In this document: piece by piece, positions 1 to 8,324 of the stretch
How positions within the stretch are numbered: position 1 is the stretch's first letter
How the letters are laid out: each line of letters starts with the position of its first letter
Assembly: GCA_033764865.1 (NCBI GenBank)
Contig: JANRIM010000017.1
Span: 25,366-89,365 of the forward strand
DNA: 64,000 nt
Direction: 5' to 3'
Source: VFBF01 sp033764865
GTDB lineage: Bacteria > Pseudomonadota > Alphaproteobacteria > Caulobacterales > Aquidulcibacteraceae
Position numbers and translations under genes: made by a program
Notes under the pieces: generated by a model
What the model was told of the DNA's origin: nothing
Databases searched by the model: none
What the model saw: only the letters and a program-made list of their open reading frames with translations

Positions 1-352
1 CGGCGCGCCGCGACGGCTTGCGGCCGCCCCCGACGCCGCGACCGAACCACGACTTCGGGCGTCCAACCGTCGCAAAACGGCGCCCGACGCCATCGCAAGC
101 GGCAAGGGTTCGGGCGATTTCCCAAATGTAACGAAAAATTCACGGGGGCGCGGCGAGGCGCGCCGTGCGGCGGGGGCCTTGCGTCCCATGGCCTGCGCGC
201 GCTGCGCCATCATCCGCCGACAAACTTTTTATAAGAGCCGGCGTTCCTCCTAGGATAATTCCCTTTTGTGACACCCGTATGACAGTTACAGTCACACGGA
301 CAAACGGCACAGCGCGCCGGTCCACGGCGCCGCGCCCAAAGGGAGCCTGAGC
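1..352. other. No recognisable gene; upstream region of the UrcA-family gene
   Basis: No frame here gives a protein I recognise. Several frames are open because the DNA is very GC-rich. The part nearest the next gene, about 220-300, is AT-richer and probably holds its promoter. At 280-294 there is an interrupted dyad, TGAC-N7-GTCA, which could be an operator; this is inference only. The left part may hold the edge of a gene that continues outside the window, but nothing supports naming one. Confidence 0.4.
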
Positions 353-709
353 ATGATCCGTTCGACTGTCGCCGCCATTGCCCTCCTCGTCGCCGCCGGC
401 GCGCCGGCCGTGGCCGAGGAGCGTCCCGTCGCCGATGCCGCATCGGAAAGCCGCGCCACCTCCGTCCGGCAGCACGACCTCGACCTCACCAGCGAGCGCG
501 GCGCCGCCGCCATGCTGATGCGTCTGGAACGGGCGGCCCAAGCGGTGTGCGATGCGCCCGAAGTGAACCGCCCGTCGCCGGCGGCGCGGCGCGCCATGGC
601 GGCCTGCCGCCGCGATGCGGTGGCGGAGGCGGTGAAGCTGCTCGACGCGCCGTTGCTGACGCAGCTGCACCGCGACGGCGGCGTGACGCAGACCGCGTAC
701 ACGCGCTAG
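353..709 (+). CDS. UrcA family protein, secreted
   Basis: A 118-residue protein that I place in the UrcA family: small exported proteins of unknown function, often present in several copies in Caulobacterales and Sphingomonadales. Residues 1-21 form a signal peptide ending in an Ala-rich cleavage region. The family pattern follows: a DLDLTSERG segment near residue 43, then a helix with LERAAQAVC, then a second Cys in AACRRDA, which suggests one disulfide in the periplasm. GGGAGCCTGAGC lies just before the ATG as a ribosome site. It stands alone, with a converging membrane protein gene downstream. Family assignment is fairly sure; the function is unknown. Confidence 0.75.
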   Translation: MIRSTVAAIALLVAAGAPAVAEERPVADAASESRATSVRQHDLDLTSERGAAAMLMRLERAAQAVCDAPEVNRPSPAARRAMAACRRDAVAEAVKLLDAPLLTQLHRDGGVTQTAYTR

Positions 710-734
710 CGCCCCGGCAACGGCGGGGCGGCGG

Positions 735-1163
735 CTAAGGCGCGCGCCGCCCCATCCCGTCGCGCAGCGCGGTGACGGCGATCGCCAGCAGCGCGGCGTG
801 AAAAAGCACCGAAATCCACTCAAGGCCCGAAAGGCGCCAGAGCGCGCCGGCGACGCCGGCCATGGCCGCCACGGACCCTGCGTAAACGCCCGTGACCGCC
901 CAGGAGGCCGGTTGGCCGAAGCGCCACCAGACTGCGAGGCCCGCGGCGAGCGCGATGGCCGCCTTAAGCACCGCCATGCCGCGCAGCAGCCGCGCGAGAT
1001 CGGGATCGGCGGCGAGCGCGCGCGCCGGCTGCCCCAGGGCGAACGCCAGCGTCACCGCCAGCGCGACGCCCGCAACGAGCGCGCCGCGCCGGATGACCGG
1101 AGCGCGAAGCCCGACCGATGGCCCCGCCCGCGGCCGGGCCGGCATGTCCGTGAAGATCGCCAT
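735..1163 (-). CDS. Hypothetical membrane protein, four predicted TM segments
   Basis: A 142-residue protein with a basic, Arg/Pro-rich N terminus of about 25 residues, followed by hydrophobic stretches near residues 28-48, 62-80, 90-108 and 117-134. These predict a small inner-membrane protein. I do not recognise a family. The start used gives MAIFTDMP; an internal Met at codon 7 is an alternative. It is divergent from the M48 protease gene with about 70 bases between them, and it converges on the UrcA gene. Ala/Leu composition matches the surrounding GC-rich coding sequence, so it looks native. Confidence 0.6.
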   Translation of the reverse strand: MAIFTDMPARPRAGPSVGLRAPVIRRGALVAGVALAVTLAFALGQPARALAADPDLARLLRGMAVLKAAIALAAGLAVWWRFGQPASWAVTGVYAGSVAAMAGVAGALWRLSGLEWISVLFHAALLAIAVTALRDGMGRRAP

Positions 1164-1234
1164 GCGCTCAGTCTAGCGGATTTTCTCCGCGACCGCACGG
1201 TTTGACGCGCGCGCGGACTTCCTATCTAGCGCCC

Positions 1235-2002
1235 ATGACGCCGCCGCTCGACCGCCGCCGCCTTTTGGCCCTGTTCGCCGGGACGCTGGCGTTTCCCGCC
1301 GCCTGCTCGGAGAATCCCGCCACCGGTCGCCGCCAGCTCGCGCTCGTCTCCGACGAGATGCTGGCGCAGATGGCGCAGACCGCCTGGGCCGACATCCTGC
1401 GCCAGACGCCCCGCGCGCCGGACGCGGGGCTCCAGCGGCGCCTGGAGGCCATCGGCGCGCGCGTGGTGTCCGCCGCCGGCGTGGCGCAGGGCGACTGGGA
1501 GTTCGTGGTGTTCGACAGCCCGGAGATCAACGCCTTCGTGCTGCCGGGCGGCAAGGTCGGGTTCTTCCGCGGCCTCATGGACCTTGCTGACGACGACGCC
1601 GCCATCGCCGCGGTGATGGGGCACGAGGTGGGGCACGTATCGGCGCGGCACGCGGCGGAGCGCATGACCCAGCAGCTCGCCGTGCAGGCGGGTATGACGG
1701 TGGCGTCCATCGCGCTGTCGGAGAGCCTTGGCCAGTATGCCGACGAAGCCGCCGCCGCGCTGGGTGCGGGCCTCATCTACGGCGTGGTGCTGCCCTACTC
1801 CCGCACCCACGAGTTCGAGGCCGACCGCCTCGGCGTGCGCTACATGGCCGACGCCGACTATCCCCCCACCGCCGCGCTCACGTTCTGGCAGGCCATGATC
1901 GCGCGCAACGCCGACCGCCCGCAGCCGCTGGAGTTCCTCTCAACGCACCCGGCGGACGAGGACCGGCTGGCCGCGCTGCAGGCGGAGATCGCGAAGCTGT
2001 GA
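1235..2002 (+). CDS. M48 family metallopeptidase, probable lipoprotein
   Basis: A zinc metalloprotease of the M48 (BepA/LoiP/Oma1-like) family, probably acting in the periplasm on damaged outer-membrane or exported proteins. The zinc-binding HEVGH is at residues 130-134, and the third ligand is probably the Glu of HEFEAD near 195. The N terminus carries a basic DRRR, a hydrophobic run and a lipobox-like FPAAC ending at Cys24, then the typical NPATGRRQL segment. I chose the ATG at 1235 over an in-frame TTG at 1202, because the ATG gives a normal lipoprotein signal. 255 residues suits the short M48 lipoproteins without TPR repeats. Confidence 0.85.
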   Translation: MTPPLDRRRLLALFAGTLAFPAACSENPATGRRQLALVSDEMLAQMAQTAWADILRQTPRAPDAGLQRRLEAIGARVVSAAGVAQGDWEFVVFDSPEINAFVLPGGKVGFFRGLMDLADDDAAIAAVMGHEVGHVSARHAAERMTQQLAVQAGMTVASIALSESLGQYADEAAAALGAGLIYGVVLPYSRTHEFEADRLGVRYMADADYPPTAALTFWQAMIARNADRPQPLEFLSTHPADEDRLAALQAEIAKL

Positions 2003-2011
2003 GGGGTGGGG

Positions 2012-2461
2012 TCAAGGCGCGCTTACGGGCGCATCCGGCCAGAAGCCGTCATCCATCACCTCCGCGAGGGTGAAGGGGTTGGTCTCTGGGAACGTCTCCG
2101 ACGGAAGGTCGGTCTCTCCAACGGCGTCGATGCGCGCGGTCTCGTAGGCGCTGCCCAGCAGCTCATCCCGACGCGACTTGAGCCCCGGGTTACCATCGAG
2201 ATGTCGCGCGATTTCGAGCCGCTCCCGACGGATGGTGGATTCCCAGCTGCGGCTACGCCGCTCGGGCTGGTAGGCCCATTTCAGCAGGTGCATCAGCAAG
2301 GTGATGTAGCGGCTGCGCAGCTCCGCCGCCTGGCTTTTCCCCACGCTCTCGATCTCCTCGGCGAGGTTGTCCCAATCGAGCTCATTGCTGGAGCGCCGGC
2401 GCAGCGCATCCGCCTGAGCGAGAGCCCACGTGTAGGCGTCGGTATCGTAGGTGGAGGTCAT
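2012..2461 (-). CDS. DUF29 domain-containing protein
   Basis: A 149-residue protein with the DUF29 pattern: an N-terminal YDTDAYTWALAQADALRR, the core DWDNLAEEIESVGKSQ, then RSRYITLLMHLLKWAYQPERR with the paired helices that define the family. DUF29 proteins are common in cyanobacteria and alphaproteobacteria and have no established function; they often lie near mobile or toxin-antitoxin genes. Here the gene is followed at its 5' side by a truncated ParD-like antitoxin. It converges tail to tail on the M48 protease gene with nine bases between the stops. Confidence 0.8.
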   Translation of the reverse strand: MTSTYDTDAYTWALAQADALRRRSSNELDWDNLAEEIESVGKSQAAELRSRYITLLMHLLKWAYQPERRSRSWESTIRRERLEIARHLDGNPGLKSRRDELLGSAYETARIDAVGETDLPSETFPETNPFTLAEVMDDGFWPDAPVSAP

Positions 2462-2492
2462 CGCAGGATGATAGCCGATTTTCGGCGCAGCG

Positions 2493-2567
2493 TCATGCCG
2501 CCCTGCCCGCCGCGACTTCGGCGCGGGCCCAATCTTCGAGGTCCTTGGGGAGGGTGATGGCGGTCAT
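2493..2567 (-). pseudogene. Truncated ParD/RHH-type antitoxin N terminus
   Basis: A 24-codon frame reading MTAITLPKDLEDWARAEVAA then four more residues before TGA. It matches the start of ParD-type ribbon-helix-helix antitoxins, whose strand is followed by a helix of the form LExxVxxxVASGR. A full ParD is about 80-90 residues, so everything after the first helix is missing. No ParE-type toxin follows; the DUF29 gene starts 31 bases further on. I read it as a decayed toxin-antitoxin remnant. It could also be chance similarity, since only 24 residues are available. Confidence 0.45.
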
Positions 2568-2700
2568 GTCCGAGACATGTAATGCGCATCGAGGGAGACA
2601 TAACCGGTGTCTGTCCGCGAAAGATAGGGCGACCTAGCCCGCCACGAGAACAGATCGCGAATCGTGCAATATAGCACCGTCGTCGATTGAGGTTTCTTCC

Positions 2701-3087
2701 GTGATTGGTCAGTTTCAGGCCGAATTTGCCAACATGCCCATGGCATTCATTGGCGCTGTTTCAGGTACATTGTCTTTCTTGTTCGGCAGTACATTGGCAG
2801 CGTTGTCGCTCATTAAACCGACAAGAATTGGCCCTTTGGAAATCAAATTATCCGGCCCGCAATTCAGGGCGTTGGCGGCACCGCTTATTGCAGTGTCCGT
2901 TGCAATGAGCTGCGGCCTCTTTGCGGGCTTCATTATGCGGTTTCATTGGCTCGCGGGCGCTCTTGCTACAGCAATTCTTGTGTTCTTGTCTGCCATACTC
3001 ATGAGCGCAGCCGCTGGCCTACTACTGCAGCCATGGATACAAATAGTCGGAACCATTAGAAAATCATCCAAGACGGATCCTGGGTAG
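2701..3087 (+). CDS. Hypothetical membrane protein, probably the 5' part of a longer frame cut by TAG
   Basis: GTG-started, 128 residues, with hydrophobic segments near 15-38, 58-80 and 83-107. I recognise no family. Codon use is AT-richer than in neighbours (many ATT, TTG and ACA codons), which suggests acquired DNA. The frame ends at a TAG at 3085-3087, but exactly the same frame stays open to 3471 and encodes two more hydrophobic segments. So this is probably the 5' part of a broken five-segment membrane protein gene, or a gene with a real stop followed by leftover coding sequence. An ATG at 2734 is an alternative start. Confidence 0.5.
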   Translation: MIGQFQAEFANMPMAFIGAVSGTLSFLFGSTLAALSLIKPTRIGPLEIKLSGPQFRALAAPLIAVSVAMSCGLFAGFIMRFHWLAGALATAILVFLSAILMSAAAGLLLQPWIQIVGTIRKSSKTDPG

Positions 3088-3385
3088 TGGTTCATAGGCC
3101 TTTCGCCTCTCGACGACGTCGTATCGCGTTGTTGCACGGGAATTTCATGGCTCGCGATCATCGGCATAGCGTTCGGGATTGCGGAGCCTTGGTTCTCCGC
3201 CATCGCAAAAATAGCGACTGAGCCCGGAGCTGAACCACTGATTGCCCCGCTTGGGCTGTTTTCCCTCATGCTCGTTGGCGTGGCTGTCGCCGGATCAGTC
3301 GAAACAATCCAAAAAATATCCGTCACCATATTTACGGCGCAAGCGGGAGTTAGATGGGCTGACTCCTCGCTGGCGACTATAGCGG

Positions 3386-4579
<1,194 letters not shown>

Positions 4580-4630
4580 CGGCGGGGCCTTTCAGCGCAC
4601 GGTGGGGAGAAATCGGGCCGGGTATCGCAA

Positions 4631-4666
4631 GGCGCCGTCCACGGGGCAAGGCCCACCCGTGGCGCC
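4631..4666 (-). terminator. Imperfect GC-rich hairpin between the MFS gene and sucC
   Basis: An inverted repeat CCACGGG (4639-4645) / CCCGTGG (4656-4662), extended outwards by GGCG/CGCC with a bulge. It lies 14 bases after the MFS stop codon on the minus strand and before sucC. There is no T-run, so it may be a weak or Rho-assisted terminator or an mRNA-stabilising element. Confidence 0.3.
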
Positions 4667-4680
4667 CCTGGTTTGCCGCG

Positions 4681-5934
4681 TCAGCGCGCCGGCGCTTCCG
4701 CAGCGGCGCCGGGCGCATTATCGCCATAGGCGATCTCCGCCGCCGCCACGCTGGTGGCCTGCTGCGGCGCCACCGCTTCCTTGGAGGTCTGCAGGGAGGG
4801 TTCGCGTTCGCCGCGCCGGTGCAGCATGAATGCCGCGAGGCCCGCCGCAGAGAGACCCGCGAACCAGAACATCGCCGACCGGCCCGCCGCCTCCACCGCC
4901 ACGCCCAGCAACAGCGGCCCCACGATGGAGCCCGTGGCCCAGACGAACAAAAGCCCGCTGGCCGCCTGCGCGATGCGGCCGGGCTCCGCGCGATCGGCCA
5001 TGTGCGCGGTGGCGATGCCGTAGAACGAAAGCCCCCCTGCCCCCCACAACGCAAACAGCGCCGCCGAGGCGGCGAATGGCAGTGACCCGCCGATCACCGC
5101 CAGCGCCAGCGCCGACGCCGCCGCCAGCGCCGCCAGCCCCGCCATCACAAGGCGCCGGTCGATCCGGTCCGACAGCTTGCCCGCCGGCCATTGCAGCAGC
5201 AGGGAGCCCAGCCACGCCGACGACTGGAAACTCGCCGCCGAGGCCGCGCCGAAGTGCTCTTCCGCGTAAAGCGGCGCAAGCGTCATCACGCCCGCGTTGA
5301 TAAAGCCCGCAAAGAACGCCGCCGTCACCGCTGCGGGGGCCACGTTGAACTGGTCGCGCAGCGCCAGCGGCTGCGCGCGCGGGGGATCGGGCTGCGGCTG
5401 GGTGGTGAGCGTGATGGGCACCACCGCCATCGCCATCAACGCGCCCGCGATCATCAGCGGGGCCGCGCCGTCCATCGGCGCGCCGAAGGCGAGGAACGGC
5501 CCGAGCGTGAGCGCCGCCTTCGTCAGCACCTGGTAGACGCCCATGGCGCCGCCGCGTTCCTCCTTGCGCACCGAGGCGCTCATCCAGGAGTCCACCGCCA
5601 CGAACACGAGCGCGATCGCCCCGCCCATCACGCCGCGCAGCAGTGCCCACGAGATCGGATCCGCCGCCATGAACAGCATGAGCGTGCTGGCCGTGACCAC
5701 GGAGGCCGAGGCCGCGAACACGCGGATGTGGCCCACGCGCGCGAGCATCGTGGGCCCGAACCACGCGCCGGCCATGAAGCCTGCGGAGTACATGGCGCCC
5801 ACGAAGCCGATGGCGGCGCCCTTGAGCCCGTCGGCGTGCATGGCCAACGGCAGCTGCACGCCCATCAGGCCCTGGGCGGCCTGCAGGATGGTGATGGCGA
5901 CGATGAGCGACGCGATGGCGCGGAGCGAGGTCAT
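4681..5934 (-). CDS. MFS transporter
   Basis: A 417-residue major facilitator superfamily protein, apparently with twelve membrane segments in two halves joined by a loop near residues 190-215 (QPQPDPPRAQ). It has the usual features: an N-terminal LPLAMHADGLKGAAIGFVGA segment, then GPTMLARVGHIRVF as the loop 2-3 region, and KLSDRIDRR as the corresponding loop in the second half. It resembles YcaD-like efflux carriers, but the substrate cannot be told. The C-terminal tail of about 45 residues is rich in Ala, Glu and Gln and probably cytoplasmic. It reads towards sucC. A 230-base gap separates it from the divergent cold-shock gene. Confidence 0.85.
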   Translation of the reverse strand: MTSLRAIASLIVAITILQAAQGLMGVQLPLAMHADGLKGAAIGFVGAMYSAGFMAGAWFGPTMLARVGHIRVFAASASVVTASTLMLFMAADPISWALLRGVMGGAIALVFVAVDSWMSASVRKEERGGAMGVYQVLTKAALTLGPFLAFGAPMDGAAPLMIAGALMAMAVVPITLTTQPQPDPPRAQPLALRDQFNVAPAAVTAAFFAGFINAGVMTLAPLYAEEHFGAASAASFQSSAWLGSLLLQWPAGKLSDRIDRRLVMAGLAALAAASALALAVIGGSLPFAASAALFALWGAGGLSFYGIATAHMADRAEPGRIAQAASGLLFVWATGSIVGPLLLGVAVEAAGRSAMFWFAGLSAAGLAAFMLHRRGEREPSLQTSKEAVAPQQATSVAAAEIAYGDNAPGAAAEAPAR

Positions 5935-6167
5935 GACGGGTGCGTGTTAAGGCCGTTCGGCCCGGTTTGGCCACACCGCAGGCCCCCAAGAACATCGGGC
6001 CTAGCTTTCACCGCAATTCGCAGGTATGCCTTCCTGATCGAGTTTCGGCCGACGACTTGGCCCGGCCCTCAAGGGCCCTGCTGACGCACTCTTCCCTACA
6101 TCGATACGTCCGGCGAAAGCGCGTCCGCGCGCGATCGTCCTTTATTTGACTACGCAAGGATACTCCC

Positions 6168-6377
6168 ATGACCACGGGAACAGTGAAATGGTTCAACCCT
6201 GACAAGGGCTTCGGCTTCATCCAGCCCGACAACGGCGGCAAGGACGTGTTCGTCCACATCAGCGCCGTGGAAGCGGCCGGCATGCGCAGCCTGAACGAAG
6301 GCCAGAAGGTCGAGTTCGAAGAGCAGGCGGACCGGCGCACGGGCAAGAACGCGGCGGGCAACCTCCGCGCGCTCTGA
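6168..6377 (+). CDS. Cold-shock protein (CspA family)
   Basis: A 69-residue single cold-shock domain that binds RNA and single-stranded DNA and acts as an RNA chaperone. Both nucleic-acid motifs are intact: RNP1 KGFGFI (13-18) and RNP2 VFVHI (27-31), with the aromatic GTVKWFN before them. GCAAGGA lies about nine bases before the ATG. About 230 bases of leader separate it from the divergent MFS gene. The leader contains a small hairpin GGCCCT-CA-AGGGCC at 6064-6077, which could contribute to the temperature-dependent leader folding known for this family, though this is inference. A clear terminator follows. Confidence 0.95.
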   Translation: MTTGTVKWFNPDKGFGFIQPDNGGKDVFVHISAVEAAGMRSLNEGQKVEFEEQADRRTGKNAAGNLRAL

Positions 6378-6400
6378 GCGCCCGCTCACTGACGATTGAG

Positions 6401-6434
6401 ACGGCCCCCGCGCGGCGACGCCGGGGGCCGTTTT
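6401..6434 (+). terminator. Rho-independent terminator of the cold-shock gene
   Basis: A perfect 10-bp stem, ACGGCCCCCG (6401-6410) with CGGGGGCCGT (6422-6431), has an 11-base loop and ends in TTTT at 6431-6434. It begins 24 bases after the stop codon. The T-run lies only on the plus-strand side. Confidence 0.85.
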
Positions 6435-6456
6435 CGTGTGCGCCCCGCCTTCGCGC

Positions 6457-7017
6457 TCAGCCGAAGAACACCGCCCACATCAGCCGTCCCGGCAGGAACG
6501 TGAACGCGCCAGCCACCACGAGGCCGCCCATGAACAGGCCGGTCATCACCCGGCGGTGGCGGGCCACGTCGCGGCGACGGATCGCCACCACGCCCATGGG
6601 CAGCATCACGGCCGTCCACCCCGAGAGCAGGTGGATGAGGCTCAGCCGGTCGCCGTTGATCCCGTGCAGGAAGAACGAGCTCGCCGCGGTCACCGCCATG
6701 GCGACGACCCACATCCACCCCAGCGCCTTGTGCAGGCCCACGCCCTTGGGGCGCAGCATCAGGAACAGCCCGATGGCCAACGCCGTCAGCGCCGCGCCCA
6801 GGTGCAGCAGCAGCAACGGCGGCTGTCGCGCCACGAGGGCGAAATCCGGCGCCTTCAGACGCCAGTCCCGCTGCATCAGCGTGAGCGGATCGAGGCCCGC
6901 CCACGTGAGCGCGCCGAACACGATGGCCAGCATCGCCGCCCAGCCCGCGATGCGGACGGCCGGGCGCGCGGCGAGCGGCGTGCGTGCGGCGGCGGGCTTG
7001 CTGGGGGTGCGGGTCAT
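6457..7017 (-). CDS. DUF2306 domain-containing membrane protein
   Basis: A 186-residue membrane protein with about five hydrophobic segments. The family-type pattern is a His-containing KALGWMWV segment, then SSFFLHGI, then SLIHLLSGWT, followed by a cytoplasmic RRRDVARHRRVM loop and a last segment. These match the DUF2306 (YozB/Fre-like) group, predicted to bind haem or sit beside redox carriers; the role is unproven. The ATG at 7017 was chosen because it is preceded by AGGAG and starts a short basic tail. It is divergent from the LytTR gene, with 60 bases between the starts, so the two may share control. Confidence 0.75.
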   Translation of the reverse strand: MTRTPSKPAAARTPLAARPAVRIAGWAAMLAIVFGALTWAGLDPLTLMQRDWRLKAPDFALVARQPPLLLLHLGAALTALAIGLFLMLRPKGVGLHKALGWMWVVAMAVTAASSFFLHGINGDRLSLIHLLSGWTAVMLPMGVVAIRRRDVARHRRVMTGLFMGGLVVAGAFTFLPGRLMWAVFFG

Positions 7018-7077
7018 GCGGCATCTCCTTGCGCGAACGGCGTGTGGCGCGCCCTCCTTGCGCGCCCGCCCCTCCGG

Positions 7078-7896
7078 ATGCCCGTCCGCATGCGCGAACC
7101 GACCGGTGAACTTCGTGGACCGCGCGCCGGCGCCGTTGGCGAAGCGCGAACGGCGGGCCTTCTCTCCGTGGACAATCTCCGCGGCTTCGCCATCGCCGCC
7201 GCCGCCGGCGTGTTCATGGCCTGGGTCAACGCCTTCGACATGGGCGACGCCCCCCTCGCGCAGCGCCTGCTCTACTGGGTGCCGCTGATGATGGCGGGCG
7301 CCGGCATCGGCAAGGTCGTGGGCGTGGCGGCGTCCCGACAGCGGCGCATCCGCGAGAGCCGGCTCCTGCTGTGGGCCACCGTCACCACGGTCGTGGCCCT
7401 GCCCACCACGCTGATGGTGTGGGGGTACACCGGCCTCGTGTTCGGCGCCCGCGGCCTCGAGACCCTGCCCTATTACTTCGGCGCGGTGCTGCCCGTGTCG
7501 GCGGCCATGTCGGGCATCATGATGCTGGTCAATGCGCCGGGCGCCGCCACGCACGCCCCGCCCGCGGGCGCCCCCGCGCCCGACATCCGCCTCGCGCGCC
7601 GCCTGCCGGCGAAGATCATGGGCGGCGCCATCTGGGCGGTCTCTGCGGAGGATCACTACCTGCGCGTCCACACCTCCAGGGGCGCCGACATGATCCTCAT
7701 GCGCCTGGCCGACGCCATGGCCGAACTGGAGGGCGTGGAGGGCGCGCAGGTGCACCGCTCCTGGTGGGTCGCGAAGGACGGCGTGGCCGAGGTCAAGCGC
7801 GACGGCGCGCGCGTGACGCTGGTGCTCAAGAACGGCGCCGAAGCCCCCGTCAGCCGCCCGAACGTGAAGGCGCTGAAGGCGGCGGGGTGGTTCTAG
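7078..7896 (+). CDS. Membrane-anchored LytTR family transcriptional regulator
   Basis: A 272-residue DNA-binding protein. The N-terminal half has about four hydrophobic segments (for example GFAIAAAAGVFMAWVNAF). A Pro/Ala linker follows, then a C-terminal LytTR domain from about residue 175, with AVSAEDHYLRVHTSRG, then EGAQVHRSWWVAKDGV, ending in NVKALKAAGWF. LytTR domains bind DNA through a beta fold. Here no receiver domain or partner kinase is present, so sensing is probably done by the membrane part itself. Start choice is uncertain: ATG 7078 or ATG 7090. Its stop overlaps the stop of the converging gene by three bases. Confidence 0.85.
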   Translation: MPVRMREPTGELRGPRAGAVGEARTAGLLSVDNLRGFAIAAAAGVFMAWVNAFDMGDAPLAQRLLYWVPLMMAGAGIGKVVGVAASRQRRIRESRLLLWATVTTVVALPTTLMVWGYTGLVFGARGLETLPYYFGAVLPVSAAMSGIMMLVNAPGAATHAPPAGAPAPDIRLARRLPAKIMGGAIWAVSAEDHYLRVHTSRGADMILMRLADAMAELEGVEGAQVHRSWWVAKDGVAEVKRDGARVTLVLKNGAEAPVSRPNVKALKAAGWF

Positions 7897-8324
7897 CTCA
7901 GCCGCGCGAACGGGTTGGAGCAGGTGATCGCGTAGGCGACGAACTCCACTGGCTCGTCGTTCGCCGCGCGCTGGAAGTAGGTGGAGCCGAGCAGGAAGCG
8001 CGTGACCATGGCGGCCTTGAAGCCGGCGTATACGGGATGGCCGCCCAACAGCCGGTCCACGCCGCCGGGGCCGATCAGCTGCGCCGCGCGGGCGAGCCAG
8101 GCGCCCTTGCTGCGGGTGTCCGCCGTGGCGGCGGCCACATACGCGGCGGCGAAGGCCTCCACCGCGCCGGGCGCGAGCGGCTCGTCCCTCAAGACATGGC
8201 GCAGCAGCGCCGCCACATAGCGCTCCAGCGTGCCGGCGAACGCCCACCCCGCGCCCGCGACGCCCACCGCGGCTGCAGCGCCGGCGCCGAGCATCGCCGC
8301 GCGGCGGGAGATGCGCGCGCTCAC
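7893..8324 (-). CDS. TAT-signal small protein coupled to the GMC oxidoreductase
   Basis: A 143-residue protein with an RR-containing hydrophobic leader (ISRRAAMLG followed by an Ala/Gly/Val run), typical of twin-arginine export. The rest is a helical domain ending in ITCSNPFARLS. Its GTG start overlaps the TGA of the GMC oxidoreductase as GTGA, so translation is probably coupled. Membrane-bound flavin dehydrogenases such as gluconate, sorbitol and fructose dehydrogenases commonly pair a GMC subunit with a small TAT-exported subunit that carries it across the membrane. I infer that role here; sequence similarity to those subunits is not evident by eye. Confidence 0.65.
   Translation of the reverse strand: MSARISRRAAMLGAGAAAAVGVAGAGWAFAGTLERYVAALLRHVLRDEPLAPGAVEAFAAAYVAAATADTRSKGAWLARAAQLIGPGGVDRLLGGHPVYAGFKAAMVTRFLLGSTYFQRAANDEPVEFVAYAITCSNPFARLS

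Noticed and set aside
1202..1234. TTG start for the M48 protease
   Set aside because: It would add 11 residues before the lipoprotein signal and lacks a ribosome site; ATG 1235 gives a normal lipoprotein.
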